A DNA stretch of 48,591 nucleotides from Yersinia rohdei ATCC 43380 (GCF_000173775.1 NZ_ACCD01000031.1:1-48591), one strand, 5' to 3'. Positions 8,970 to 18,307 are shown, counted from the first letter of the stretch. Translations and numbers: made by a program. Notes: generated by a model from the letters alone, not told the origin.

Positions 8970-9411
8970 TATCTACTTTATCCTCCACTAATAATGCTAT
9001 CCAGTTACCTATATCATCATCAGTACCTACTTCTCTATCTGGCCCAGCTGAAAAAATATCAATTTCTTCATATCTGCCAGGGTTGGTCATCTGGTATGTA
9101 TTATTCCAGGGATCTCTCGGTAGTCTGCGGATATAACCATTAGGTGGATAACTTCGTGGTATTGGTAACTCTATTGGTTTGACAATGAGAGCGTCGATAC
9201 CTTGTGCTTCTGTTGGGTAATAACCATTATCTAGCTTATACATATCCAATGCATTTTCTATAGCAACAATATCACTTAGCGTTTTTTGTTGATCTGCCCT
9301 ATTTTTATTAGCCATCAGGCTAGGGATTGTTAAACTAGCAAGAAGTCCTAATATTATGATAATCACCATTATTTCTAGTAATGTAAAACCACCCATTTTT
9401 ACTTTTCCCAT
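8959..9411 (-). CDS. gspG: Major pseudopilin GspG
   Basis: The protein (150 residues) has the cleavage motif GFTLLEIMVIIIILGLLASL, then the family region with LPRDPWNNTY and the calcium-binding C-terminal loop (SAGPDREVGTDDDIGNW). These are strong marks of GspG, the major subunit of the T2SS pseudopilus. The leader is short (MGKVKMG). It lies 18 bp after gspF and overlaps gspI. Confidence 0.96.
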   Translation of the reverse strand: MGKVKMGGFTLLEIMVIIIILGLLASLTIPSLMANKNRADQQKTLSDIVAIENALDMYKLDNGYYPTEAQGIDALIVKPIELPIPRSYPPNGYIRRLPRDPWNNTYQMTNPGRYEEIDIFSAGPDREVGTDDDIGNWIALLVEDKVDNAE

Positions 9412-9429
9412 AAAACCCCTTAGATAAAA

Positions 9430-10638
9430 TCACAAAATTAAATTATTCATTTCCAATATTGGTTGAAATATTGACAAAACAATAAAAAAAACAAACCCAG
9501 CCATGAAAATCATTATTACTGGTTCTAGAAGAGTTATAAAAATATCCATATACCCAATCAACTCCTGCTCTTGAATATCTGTTATTTTCTCCAAAAAAAC
9601 ATCCAACTGGCCACTACGCTCACCTGATGAAATCATATGTAATATCATAGGAGAGAATACTCGACTATCAGATAAAGACGATGAGAAACTTCCTCCCTCA
9701 CTCACTAACCTTATTGAGTCAGTTAATTGTTTTTTTATATATCCATTAGTTAAAACCGTACTGCTTACTTTCATTGATTGTATTATCTCAACCCCATTAG
9801 AGTTTAAAATAGCCATCATCCTTAGATAGCGGGAGATATTTATCTTAGTAATTACTTGACCTAATACAGGTATTTTTAAATAGTTACGCTCAATAAATAT
9901 CTTTATCATTTTTATTTTTGACATTAGGTTAGCCACAATAAATAGCATTATTAATGTAATCAATATTAATAATAGGTTATCTTTAAGCCAATAACTGACA
10001 GTCATAAGAGTTCGAGTTGATAAAGGCAGTGCTTTTTCATGAAAAGAAAACTGCTCAATTATGTTAGGTATTACAAAAGATAAAAGTATAATAATTACAC
10101 TTATAGAAACAAATACTAAGAAACAAGGGTAAATTAATGTTTGAATTATTTTATTTCTTATCATGTACGTTTTTTCAATATGCTCAGCAAGCTTGGATAG
10201 CACCAGGTCTAAGTGGCCAGATACTTCCCCAGCAGCAATCATAGAACGATATAATTCATTGAAAACAGCTGGAAAAAGAGAAAGTGAATCAGAAAGTGAA
10301 TATCCTTCAATTACTTTACTTCTTATCTCATGAATAATATTGTGAATATTACTTTTTATATGTTGTTTTTCAACTATCTCCAATACTTCATCTAATGGTA
10401 TTGCTGCATTGACTAAAATCGACATTTGTCTGGTTATCAGAACAAGTTCTAACTTCTTTATTCCTGTGGAAAACTTGCTAATTATACTTATTTTATTTAT
10501 CCGTTTTACCGTTACATCTAATAAGAAAAGATCTTTTTGGTAAAGAATATGTCTGGCTGCTAATATATTATCCGCTTCTACAGTCCCTTTTATCTTCTGT
10601 CCTTTAGGGTTTAAAAAAGTATACTTATATACAGGCAT
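9430..10638 (-). CDS. gspF: T2SS inner-membrane platform protein GspF
   Basis: This 402-residue polytopic protein shows two repeats of the T2SF domain, each ending in hydrophobic segments (about residues 170-195, 220-240 and 370-395), and begins with the usual MPVYKYTFLNPKGQKIKGTV. Motifs such as MIAAGEVSGHLDLVL and ISSGERSGQLDVFL mark the two halves. GspF is the membrane core on which GspE acts. Its ATG overlaps gspE by 14 bp. Confidence 0.95.
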   Translation of the reverse strand: MPVYKYTFLNPKGQKIKGTVEADNILAARHILYQKDLFLLDVTVKRINKISIISKFSTGIKKLELVLITRQMSILVNAAIPLDEVLEIVEKQHIKSNIHNIIHEIRSKVIEGYSLSDSLSLFPAVFNELYRSMIAAGEVSGHLDLVLSKLAEHIEKTYMIRNKIIQTLIYPCFLVFVSISVIIILLSFVIPNIIEQFSFHEKALPLSTRTLMTVSYWLKDNLLLILITLIMLFIVANLMSKIKMIKIFIERNYLKIPVLGQVITKINISRYLRMMAILNSNGVEIIQSMKVSSTVLTNGYIKKQLTDSIRLVSEGGSFSSSLSDSRVFSPMILHMISSGERSGQLDVFLEKITDIQEQELIGYMDIFITLLEPVIMIFMAGFVFFIVLSIFQPILEMNNLIL

Positions 10639-12130
10639 GTTTATCTTCTAAGTTTATTCGCTTCACTTCTTCTATTGTTGTTAAACCCAAAATAACCTTA
10701 TCTATACCATCCTGGTCAATGTTGTATATATCTCCCTTAGCAAGTTTAATTAAATCACCTTCACTCCTTCCTTTATAAATACCTTCTCGCATACTGTTGT
10801 TTATAATCAGTAATTCATGTAATGCTATTCTCCCTCGGTAACCGGTTGTATTACATTTATCACAACCTACTGCTCTGTATCCATATCTATTCAAAGGAAT
10901 TTGATAATTAATGCACATCTCTCGTAATACTTCTGATGTAGCTGAATATGCCAGTCGGCATTCAATACATAATCGACGAACTAAACGTTGTGATAAAACA
11001 GCCAGTAGTGAACTTGAAAGCATAAAGGGTTCAACCCCCATATCTTTAAGCCTGGTTACCGCGCCAATAGCGCTATTTGCATGTAATGTTGATAAGACCA
11101 GGTGCCCGGTCAAAGAAGCTTGCACTGCAATTTGAGCAGTTTCTACATCTCGGATCTCGCCAATAAGAATAACATCAGGATCTTGTCGTAGTATCGCTCT
11201 CAGGCTACGTGCAAACGTCATATCAATTTTTGAGTTTACTTGTGTCTGTGAAATCCCATCGATATCAAATTCAATCGGATCTTCAACCGTCATAATATTT
11301 TTTTTATGTACGTCTATACCCATTAAAGCAGCATAGAGCGTGGTGCTTTTTCCCGCGCCCGTTGGGCCGACAACCAAGACAATGCCATGAGGTCTATGTA
11401 CTAACGCCGTCATTGCATTACAATTATTTTGGGACATTCCTAAAGAGCGCAAATCGAGTTTTAGGCTACTTTTATCCAGTAACCGCATAACTACACGTTC
11501 GCCATGATTTACGGGTAATACCGAGACCCGGACGTCTAAAGCTCTCCCGGCTAAATTCAATGCAATTCGCCCATCCTGTGGGATCCTTTTCTCTGCAATA
11601 TCTAATTTAGCCATGATTTTAATCCTGGAAACTAATAATAATGCCACCTTGTGATTCAACTCTAATATATTTTTTAATATTCCATCAATACGAAATCTTA
11701 TAATTGTTTTTTTATCGAAAGATTCCACATGGATATCTGAAGCCAGTTCCTTAATGGCCTCAGCTAATATTGTATTTATTAACTTTATTACTGGTGCTTC
11801 ATTATCTGTATCCAGTAAATCTTCACTAATAGAAAGTTCACCACTAAATGCATAAACCGCTATTTCATCACTTATACTATTTATTATTTTATGTGACTGT
11901 ATCGAACTGTTCTGATATACAAATACGAGATTATTGTCAAATTCATCATCATTAACAAAACTCAGTATCTGAGGCCGATTACCAACTCTATTACCTTCAA
12001 GTATTGCTTCAAGAGAGGCTGAATTTCGGCAGATAAGTTGATAGCCATTGTCAGTGGACAATAAAATAACACCGTTATCTCTTGACCAGGTAAATGTCAG
12101 TGGCAGGACATCATTTTCACTCGGTGTCAT
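10625..12130 (-). CDS. gspE: T2SS secretion ATPase GspE
   Basis: The 501-residue ATPase drives pseudopilus assembly. Walker A is GPTGAGKST (residues 255-263), the Walker B region is DPDVILIGEIRD (317-328), and a His box STLH lies at 347-350. The zinc-binding tetracysteine motif typical of GspE is present at C388, C391, C423 and C426. The N-terminal domain that contacts GspL occupies roughly the first 90 residues. The gene overlaps gspD and gspF by 14 bp on either side, so the three are tightly coupled. Confidence 0.97.
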   Translation of the reverse strand: MTPSENDVLPLTFTWSRDNGVILLSTDNGYQLICRNSASLEAILEGNRVGNRPQILSFVNDDEFDNNLVFVYQNSSIQSHKIINSISDEIAVYAFSGELSISEDLLDTDNEAPVIKLINTILAEAIKELASDIHVESFDKKTIIRFRIDGILKNILELNHKVALLLVSRIKIMAKLDIAEKRIPQDGRIALNLAGRALDVRVSVLPVNHGERVVMRLLDKSSLKLDLRSLGMSQNNCNAMTALVHRPHGIVLVVGPTGAGKSTTLYAALMGIDVHKKNIMTVEDPIEFDIDGISQTQVNSKIDMTFARSLRAILRQDPDVILIGEIRDVETAQIAVQASLTGHLVLSTLHANSAIGAVTRLKDMGVEPFMLSSSLLAVLSQRLVRRLCIECRLAYSATSEVLREMCINYQIPLNRYGYRAVGCDKCNTTGYRGRIALHELLIINNSMREGIYKGRSEGDLIKLAKGDIYNIDQDGIDKVILGLTTIEEVKRINLEDKHACI

Positions 12131-14081
12131 ATTTTAACCCTACCATTTGATAAAACTCTAAAATATCATTTTTAACAAAATTAAAATGATTATCATTGTT
12201 TTTATCTGAGATGAAATCAATCGGTATATTTTCATTACCATCAGAGTTATTTACATTATTATATTCTGAATATTTATTCGTTGTAACTTGTGTGTAATCA
12301 CTCGTCTCTCTCAATATTGTTGGTTTAATAAATAATATAAGATTGCTTTTCTCCATCCTCTCTTTGCTCTGCCTAAATAAAGCTCCAATCAGAGGAATAT
12401 CACCAAGAAATGGAACTTTGTTTATTGTTTTATTTATTTTTTTATCTAATAACCCTCCGACAACAACTGTTTCTCCACTTTTTACCAGAACTGCATTATT
12501 AACAACTCTTTTATTAAAAACAGAACCTAAATTATGGGTATTAATGTCAGAGTTGTCCGCAATACTCGATACCTCTTGTCTGATCTCAAGTAAGACTGAA
12601 TCCCCTTTATTTATCTGTGGCTTAACTTTCAACATGACGCCAACGGATTGTCTTGAAATTGAGTTGTATACTTTATCGGTTGCTGTTGTTTGCGTGGATG
12701 TCAGCACTGGAACCTCCTGACCTACATTAAATTCAGCTTCCATGTTATCTAATGTGACAATACTTGGAGTTGCAAGGATATTATTATTTGAGTTAGTGGC
12801 TAATGCGGTAAATAAACCATCCCAATTCCCTTTATAAAAACCGGCTGTTAATCCGGTAATCAGCATTGGCACTGGATTTTCACTACTTTTGTTATCTTTG
12901 ATACTGTCCGGTTTTGGTAGAAAATTAACTCCGCCATAAAATTTATTGGCCCACTGAATGCCTAGATTTAGTCCCTCTCCATTTTGAGTTTCAACTATAA
13001 TTGCTTCGACTAATACTTGGGCACGCCTAACATCTAATTTTTCAATCACCTTTTCTAATTCTTTCATTATTTTTGGCACGGCTGTAATAACTAATGAATT
13101 TGTCTGTTCATGGGCCTTGATAGAAACATTCTCTTCACTTATTTTCCCTGCTGATTTTTTATTTTTATCATAATAAAATCCATGACTCACTCCATTTAAA
13201 ACATCTAATAGTTTAGTTGCCTTTGCATACTTCATATAAATGACTTTTGTATTACCATAATTATCCTGTGGTTTATCAAGTTCTCTTATCATTTGAATGG
13301 CTTTCTTTCTTATATGGCCATCGCCACTCACTAATACTGAATTCGTCCTATCATCAGCAATAATTTTCCCTGTATTGAATGATTCTTGTCTATTATCTGC
13401 TCCTGAATTTAGTATCTGATTGACGAGTTTTGTAATATCAGATGCAGCCGCATAATTCAATTTATAGAGTTCGGCATCTGATTCTCCTGGCAGGTCGATC
13501 TCGTTAATAATTGCATGTAAACGATTAACTACAGCAGCACGCCCCGTGATCAATATCGTATTAGAAGGTTCGTAATGAATAACATTCCCTGATTCAGAAT
13601 TATCATTTAATTGTCGTAATAATGGAGCTAAGTTTTTAGCAGATATATTTTTAAGTTTGAATATTCGATTAACTAACTCATCACCTTGCGTTTCAACTGA
13701 GTCTTTTAATATAGAAACAGCTGAACTTTTTGCCCGTTTTGATGGTATGACCTTTAAAATATCATTGGGCATTTCAATGACCGCATAACCATAGACATCC
13801 AGGACATTCAAAAAAAATTGGTAATATTTATCTTCATCTAATAATTCATAACTACGGGTGCTCACCAAACCTTTAACTTTTGGGTCTATAATTATAGTCT
13901 TGTTAATATTTTTACTGACCGTGTTAATAAATTCTTTGATATCAGCATCTCTGAAGGATACCGAGAAATTAGCACTATTAACTACCGAGCACATTATCAT
14001 CAATAATGTTATTAAAATATATTTATACGTGCATTTAAGAAATAAAAAGTAAGATAAACTCAGTTGAATATTATGATACAT
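12117..14081 (-). CDS. gspD: Outer-membrane secretin GspD
   Basis: The secretin (654 residues) has a long signal region (membrane stretch about 20-35, cleavage probably after VNSA), an N0 domain (NFSVSFRDADIKEFINTVSK), repeated N1-N3 domains, and a C-terminal secretin core with VPVLTST and the VPFLGDIPLIGALF motif near residue 565. The C-terminal tail after the core, about 60 residues and rich in Asn and Asp, is the expected pilotin-binding S-domain and fits the GspS lipoprotein encoded nearby. It forms the outer-membrane channel. Confidence 0.96.
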   Translation of the reverse strand: MYHNIQLSLSYFLFLKCTYKYILITLLMIMCSVVNSANFSVSFRDADIKEFINTVSKNINKTIIIDPKVKGLVSTRSYELLDEDKYYQFFLNVLDVYGYAVIEMPNDILKVIPSKRAKSSAVSILKDSVETQGDELVNRIFKLKNISAKNLAPLLRQLNDNSESGNVIHYEPSNTILITGRAAVVNRLHAIINEIDLPGESDAELYKLNYAAASDITKLVNQILNSGADNRQESFNTGKIIADDRTNSVLVSGDGHIRKKAIQMIRELDKPQDNYGNTKVIYMKYAKATKLLDVLNGVSHGFYYDKNKKSAGKISEENVSIKAHEQTNSLVITAVPKIMKELEKVIEKLDVRRAQVLVEAIIVETQNGEGLNLGIQWANKFYGGVNFLPKPDSIKDNKSSENPVPMLITGLTAGFYKGNWDGLFTALATNSNNNILATPSIVTLDNMEAEFNVGQEVPVLTSTQTTATDKVYNSISRQSVGVMLKVKPQINKGDSVLLEIRQEVSSIADNSDINTHNLGSVFNKRVVNNAVLVKSGETVVVGGLLDKKINKTINKVPFLGDIPLIGALFRQSKERMEKSNLILFIKPTILRETSDYTQVTTNKYSEYNNVNNSDGNENIPIDFISDKNNDNHFNFVKNDILEFYQMVGLKYDTE

Positions 14082-14121
14082 AAAAACCCACCTTACATAG
14101 TCACTCAGGGTGTGTTATTCA

Positions 14122-14643
14122 TTATATAGTCAATTTGTAATATAACTCTTTTTCAATTATTATTATTCCCTTGTCTAATATCATAACGATGATGACATTA
14201 GTGCTCTCTATCTCATTACCTATGAAGTAGGTTCTTTGTTTTCCATCCACATCTATAATAGCAATAGACTTTGATTCTTCTGTATGTTTTAGGACACCGA
14301 CTAACTTTATATTACCGGCATAAAGAGGTGAGTGAAGAATATCGTTTGTGTCATTAGTTTTTTTGTTTCCCTCCACATTAGCTCGTCTAAACTTAAAAAA
14401 ATCAAATTGTTTTATTTCCGCCATGAGGTTCTCTCTTTCAACCAAGTTATCACTCTCTGAAATCACCCCATCATATAATAATGGCATAGTTCTGTTATGC
14501 TCATTGATTATATAATCAAGACTTATAAATAACTGATATGAAATATATAATAATATAGATATATCAAATATAGCTTTCCCGTTATTAACTATTATTTTGT
14601 GGGGTGTTATTATTTTCCTGGTAAAAAATGATAACACCCTCAC
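14122..14643 (-). CDS. gspC: Short GspC-like T2SS inner-membrane protein without PDZ domain
   Basis: The product is 173 residues, clearly shorter than the roughly 270-300 usual for GspC. It has a cytoplasmic start, one membrane segment (about residues 26-45), and a periplasmic homology-region domain containing IKLVGVLKHTEESKSIAIID and GKQRTYFIGNEI, which is the part that contacts the N0 domain of GspD. The C-terminal PDZ or coiled-coil domain is absent. The gene is first in the gsp order, 40 bp before gspD. The stop codon is clean, so this looks like a genuinely short form rather than a frameshift. Confidence 0.85.
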   Translation of the reverse strand: MRVLSFFTRKIITPHKIIVNNGKAIFDISILLYISYQLFISLDYIINEHNRTMPLLYDGVISESDNLVERENLMAEIKQFDFFKFRRANVEGNKKTNDTNDILHSPLYAGNIKLVGVLKHTEESKSIAIIDVDGKQRTYFIGNEIESTNVIIVMILDKGIIIIEKELYYKLTI

Positions 14644-14695
14644 CTCTCTTGCAGAGAATTTTTATATTGATATTGTCGTGGGTAAGCACCAGTTT

Positions 14696-15112
14696 CTAAT
14701 AACCAATAAACCTGTCTGTCATGTTACTCGATACCATTGTGCTTAATATTCCGGAATCCAATCTGAGTCCATATCTATTTATGGTTTTTACTATCCCATC
14801 AGGAATGCCTGCATTTTTTAAATGTACCCTAAATTTATGTATCAACTGATGATAATTGTTATCAGAAATACTTTTATGATTTTCATACCATACAACTTTT
14901 ATAATATCTTGTTTTCTATTTACATCATTAAACAAACACATAACCAATCTCTTTTGCTTCTCATTGATATCAATAGTCAACTTCTTAGAATGGAAGTGTA
15001 TTTTATTCATACAGCAATCAAGTGATATCTCTTTTTCATAATCAATCACTCCCTTCCCATTAATATCAATAAACTTACTGCCAGAAACAACAGAGACTGT
15101 ATCAACATACAT
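14696..15112 (-). CDS. Cytoplasmic winged-helix regulator at the head of the gsp operon
   Basis: The protein (138 residues) contains a Trans_reg_C-like winged helix: LTIDINEKQKRLVMCLFN, then SISDNNYHQLIHKFRVHLKN and a wing GIVKTINRYGLRLD. It has no membrane segment, unlike the ToxR-like regulator at the other end of the cluster. It is encoded 52 bp upstream of gspC on the same strand, so it probably controls the T2SS operon and may control its own expression. No receiver domain is present, so it is an orphan regulator rather than a two-component output. The DNA target is not known. Confidence 0.75.
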   Translation of the reverse strand: MYVDTVSVVSGSKFIDINGKGVIDYEKEISLDCCMNKIHFHSKKLTIDINEKQKRLVMCLFNDVNRKQDIIKVVWYENHKSISDNNYHQLIHKFRVHLKNAGIPDGIVKTINRYGLRLDSGILSTMVSSNMTDRFIGY

Positions 15113-15842
15113 ATATAACCCCTAAAAATATATTCACTCAGTTAATATAAACAAATCACATAACAGTACATAACAGATGTGATAAGAGAACAAGTGACTA
15201 TTATCGCGTTTACTTAATGAATAAAACCAATTAAATTATATTTTTTAATTATATTTGATATTTAAAAAGTGGTTTTAATAAATAAAAATATGCACTCAAA
15301 AATGACCATAACCATGACAACCATAATGCATAATAACAAAGTTAGGTAATACGTTTTTTAAACACATCAACCAAAACAATTATATAACCCTGATTTATAA
15401 TGAAGATATCTATGTTTATAATATTTATTAATTGCTTAATTCATCTTGTACTCTATGCGTAATCACAGAGTTAACATACAATAATAATTAAAAAATTCAA
15501 GGAATAAATATTATTTAATAATATCAAATCAAGATATTTACCAATAGCACACAATAATAACATTTACATATTCGATTTACCGCCATCCATAACTGATATT
15601 TATTAAAATATATAAGTCATACTATTTACATCAATACTAATAACAGTTTTAAAGCTCATCTATTAGCGGCTATCTTTTCATGCAGACTTTGCTTTAGTCA
15701 TATAACCATAAATTTTAATTACAACCAAGAGAGAGATGTCAATAAAAAACATAACAGGATAAACAAATTAATATTAACATTAAGACCAATGAGAGGTATC
15801 CCCCTTAATAAAACTTAAGGGGAATAGATAAAAGGTGAACAA
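15113..15842. promoter_or_regulatory. AT-rich leader upstream of the gsp operon, no gene seen
   Basis: No credible gene lies in this 730-bp stretch. Near the regulator start it holds CATAACAG twice (15159-15166 and 15169-15176) at a 10-bp period, enclosed by ATCACAT (15155-15161) and ATGTGAT (15177-15183). At the far end is the hairpin CCCCTTAA/TTAAGGGG (15801-15822). The region is likely to hold the operon promoter and H-NS-type AT-rich silencing sequence. Confidence 0.5.
15801..15822 (-). terminator. Hairpin after the carbonic anhydrase gene
   Basis: An 8-bp perfect stem, CCCCTTAA and TTAAGGGG, with a 6-base loop lies 21 bp past the stop codon of the carbonic anhydrase gene. No long T run follows in the minus direction, so termination strength is uncertain. 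Confidence 0.5.
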
Positions 15843-16598
15843 TTACATAAAGAAGTCGACGACCCCGCCGTTTAAATTGTACATGCTGCCCACTATTTTT
15901 ATTTTCCCTTCTTTTTCTAGTTTATTAAGTATCTCACTATTTTTGCGTATATCATCCATTGTGTTCTTTACATTAGTTTTTGCGACAGCATCTACATAAT
16001 GTTCATTACTACCGCTTTTCTCACCATTAAATTGTGTTTCTTCAATTGCGGGTTTAATTTTATTGAGAAGCCCCGTCAGATTGCCAAGTTTCACGTTATC
16101 AATAGCGCCTTTTATCGCGCCACAGCTAGTGTGCCCCATAACTAAAACCACTTTTGCCCCTGCAGCTGCACAAGCAAACTCCAGGCTACCTAATAAATCA
16201 TCATTCGAGATATTACCGGCAATCCTGGCATTGAATGTTTCACCAATTCCCGTGTCCAGTATAATTTCAATGGGAGCTCGAGAATCAATACAGCTGAGGA
16301 TAACAGCCGCTGGGAATTGACCCTCTACGGTACTTCGTTTTTGCGCAAGAAAATCATGTTGCTGCATTTTTCCAGAAACAAACCGCTTATTGCCTTGTTC
16401 CAATCCTTCAAGTATTTGGTCGGGTGTTAATTTATCCCTTTCTTCTCGAGTCAAAGCCGCAGCATAGGATATTTGAGGTAATCCCAATCCAGCTCCGCCA
16501 ATAACCCCTAGAGCAGTTAGGCTTAGAGCCGCTTTAAGCACGTTCCGTCGGCTATTAGGATGGTTCTCTTCTGAACAACAGCCGGTTATTTTACCCAT
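15843..16598 (-). CDS. Tat-exported beta-class carbonic anhydrase
   Basis: This 251-residue enzyme should interconvert CO2 and bicarbonate. The zinc ligands and catalytic dyad of beta-carbonic anhydrases are clear: CIDSRAP with C103, D105 and R107, and GHTSCGA with H156 and C159. The N-terminus has a twin-arginine signal (SRRNVLK at 16-22, then a hydrophobic stretch and ISYAA near residue 47), so the folded enzyme should be exported to the periplasm. It stands alone, 730 bp upstream of the gsp operon on the same strand. Its export in folded form is compatible with T2SS passage, but nothing in the sequence proves that. Confidence 0.93.
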   Translation of the reverse strand: MGKITGCCSEENHPNSRRNVLKAALSLTALGVIGGAGLGLPQISYAAALTREERDKLTPDQILEGLEQGNKRFVSGKMQQHDFLAQKRSTVEGQFPAAVILSCIDSRAPIEIILDTGIGETFNARIAGNISNDDLLGSLEFACAAAGAKVVLVMGHTSCGAIKGAIDNVKLGNLTGLLNKIKPAIEETQFNGEKSGSNEHYVDAVAKTNVKNTMDDIRKNSEILNKLEKEGKIKIVGSMYNLNGGVVDFFM

Positions 16599-17044
16599 AT
16601 TCTCTCCTTTGAACTATTGTCGCAATTTGTATGCTGCTCAATTAATAAGCAGTCTATTAAATGTAGTACATCTTTTCTAAATTTAGCGATCCCAATTCTG
16701 CGGATGACAAAAATTACGTGATGATAATCACTGTTATAAACAGTAATTAATTTCTCCAGGGCGAGCTTTCATCCATTCCACCAATGAATTCTGTTTTGCC
16801 ATCGATACAGATGAAGTACAAATTGAGAGAATAGATTTAAAAGAGATGAAATGATGAACGCCACAATCGTCAGCTTGCTTGATAACCCACCAACTTCGGG
16901 CAAGTGTTGAGCCCCTTTTACTCGGCGTAGTAGTGATATTCGTTGAGTCGCGTTGTTGGCTAAAAGTGAGATGGGATAAAGGAAGAATAGGATAAGAGCG
17001 ACTTCGGGTTGGGCTATGATGAGCACCAACCCGAGCTATGAGCA
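16599..17044. other. Intergenic region between carbonic anhydrase and cbpM
   Basis: No gene is supported here. Open frames of about 100 codons on the minus strand exist, but they run through the terminator-like hairpin at 17004-17034 and show no domain. The part next to the carbonic anhydrase must contain its promoter; the GGAGAG-type ribosome binding site is just upstream of its ATG. Confidence 0.5.
17004..17034 (-). terminator. Hairpin after cbpA-cbpM
   Basis: A 9-bp inverted repeat, TCGGGTTGG (17004-17012) with CCAACCCGA (17026-17034), lies about 10 bp past the cbpM stop codon. It is well placed to end the cbpA-cbpM transcript, though the T tract is poor. Confidence 0.55.
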
Positions 17045-17350
17045 TTAAGAGGTTTGTACAAAACGATCGAGCTGCCGGCGCAGTTGATCATTTTCTTTTT
17101 TTAGCTGATCAATTTTCTCCAGCAGAGTTAAGGTCATTGCCACACCAGACCAGTCCAGATCCAACTCATTTTGTAACCGCCGGGCGCGTTTAAGATAACT
17201 TAATGCATCGGCGTCAAAAATCCAGAGACTATCTGCGGGTCTTAGCGGCACAATCACCCCCAGCCCGACCACTTCGATCAATTCATCCTGCATTATCCCC
17301 GTAAACTGGCATAATTCAGTCAGGGTATAGGTGATTTCTATTTCAGCCAT
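17045..17350 (-). CDS. cbpM: CbpA modulator CbpM
   Basis: The small protein (101 residues) has the MerR-like helical start of CbpM (ITYTLTELCQFTGIMQDELI) and a C-terminal coiled region (LLEKIDQLKKENDQLRRQL). CbpM binds the J-domain of CbpA and inhibits its co-chaperone activity. It follows cbpA by 6 bp on the same strand, the conserved enterobacterial order. Confidence 0.93.
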   Translation of the reverse strand: MAEIEITYTLTELCQFTGIMQDELIEVVGLGVIVPLRPADSLWIFDADALSYLKRARRLQNELDLDWSGVAMTLTLLEKIDQLKKENDQLRRQLDRFVQTS

Positions 17351-17356
17351 AATCTG

Positions 17357-18307
17357 TTACTCCCATCCAGTCCGAGGATCAAATGCTGCCTGCTCTGACA
17401 ATTGTTGCCACAGTGCCCGCGTTTTCTCATCTGGTTTTGGTGGCATCACCACTTTGAGGACAGCGTACAGGTCGCCAGTGCCTTTTTTACTGACCAGCCC
17501 TTTACCTTTGATGCGCAACTTCTGGCCACTTTGGCTACCCGCCGGGATGGTTAAGGTGATTTTTCCCGTCAGAGTCGGCATCTCAACACTGGCCCCCAAA
17601 GCCGCTTCCCACGGAGCTAACGGCACTACTATCTGTAAATTTTGACCATCAATATCAAACAATGGGTGCGGCGCAATGCGAATAATCAGGTATAAATCGC
17701 CATTGGCTCCCCCGGCAAAACCAGGTGCCCCTTGGCCTTTAAGCCGGATACGCTCGCCATCTCCTACTCCCGCAGGGATTTTCACTTTCAGTGTTTTAGA
17801 CGTTTCCCCCCCCGGCATTCCCGATGCATCAATAGTGGGGATTTTGTAAGAGATAGAGCGGGATTGTTCAGCCAAGGTTTCTTCTAAAAAGACGGGTAAC
17901 TCCATCTCCAGATCTTGGCCGCGAATTCCTTGAGATGCTCGATGAGAACTGTGCCCCGTAGCAGCGCCACGGTTGGCAAAGAAAGATTCAAAGAAGTCAG
18001 AAAAGTCATGAGCGCCCCCACCGGCACTGCTGTGCCACTGTTGCCCTCCGCCATTGTAGGCCGCCTGCTGTTGTGAGAAGCGCGGGTCATTACGATGCAG
18101 CCTTAACTCATCATATTCGGCCCGCCGTTCTGCATCTTTGAGGACTTCATAAGCTTCGGCAACTTCCTTAAACTTACTTTCGGCATCATCTTCAGAGCTG
18201 ACATCAGGATGGTATTTGCGAGCCAGCCTACGATAGGCCGTTTTAATCTCTTTTAAGGAGGCGGTTGGTTCCACTCCCATCACGGCGTAATAGTCTTTAA
18301 ATTCCAT
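17357..18307 (-). CDS. cbpA: Curved DNA-binding protein / DnaJ-like co-chaperone CbpA
   Basis: The product (316 residues) starts with a J-domain (residues 1-70) with HPD at 33-35, then a Gly/Phe-rich linker with FSDFFESFF, then two DnaJ C-terminal beta domains ([19 protein letters not shown] and [15 protein letters not shown]). It lacks the zinc finger of DnaJ, as CbpA does. It stimulates DnaK and also binds curved DNA in the nucleoid. It is followed by its modulator cbpM. Confidence 0.96.
   Translation of the reverse strand: MEFKDYYAVMGVEPTASLKEIKTAYRRLARKYHPDVSSEDDAESKFKEVAEAYEVLKDAERRAEYDELRLHRNDPRFSQQQAAYNGGGQQWHSSAGGGAHDFSDFFESFFANRGAATGHSSHRASQGIRGQDLEMELPVFLEETLAEQSRSISYKIPTIDASGMPGGETSKTLKVKIPAGVGDGERIRLKGQGAPGFAGGANGDLYLIIRIAPHPLFDIDGQNLQIVVPLAPWEAALGASVEMPTLTGKITLTIPAGSQSGQKLRIKGKGLVSKKGTGDLYAVLKVVMPPKPDEKTRALWQQLSEQAAFDPRTGWE

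Noticed and set aside
4189-15112. Type IV pilus or MSHA-type system instead of a T2SS
   Set aside because: There is no PilT-like retraction ATPase; GspC, GspD with a pilotin, GspK, GspL and GspM are all present in T2SS order.
16734-17045. Minus-strand open frames of 86 and 103 codons after cbpM
   Set aside because: They run through the cbpM terminator-like hairpin, have no domain, no ribosome binding site and overlap each other in different frames.
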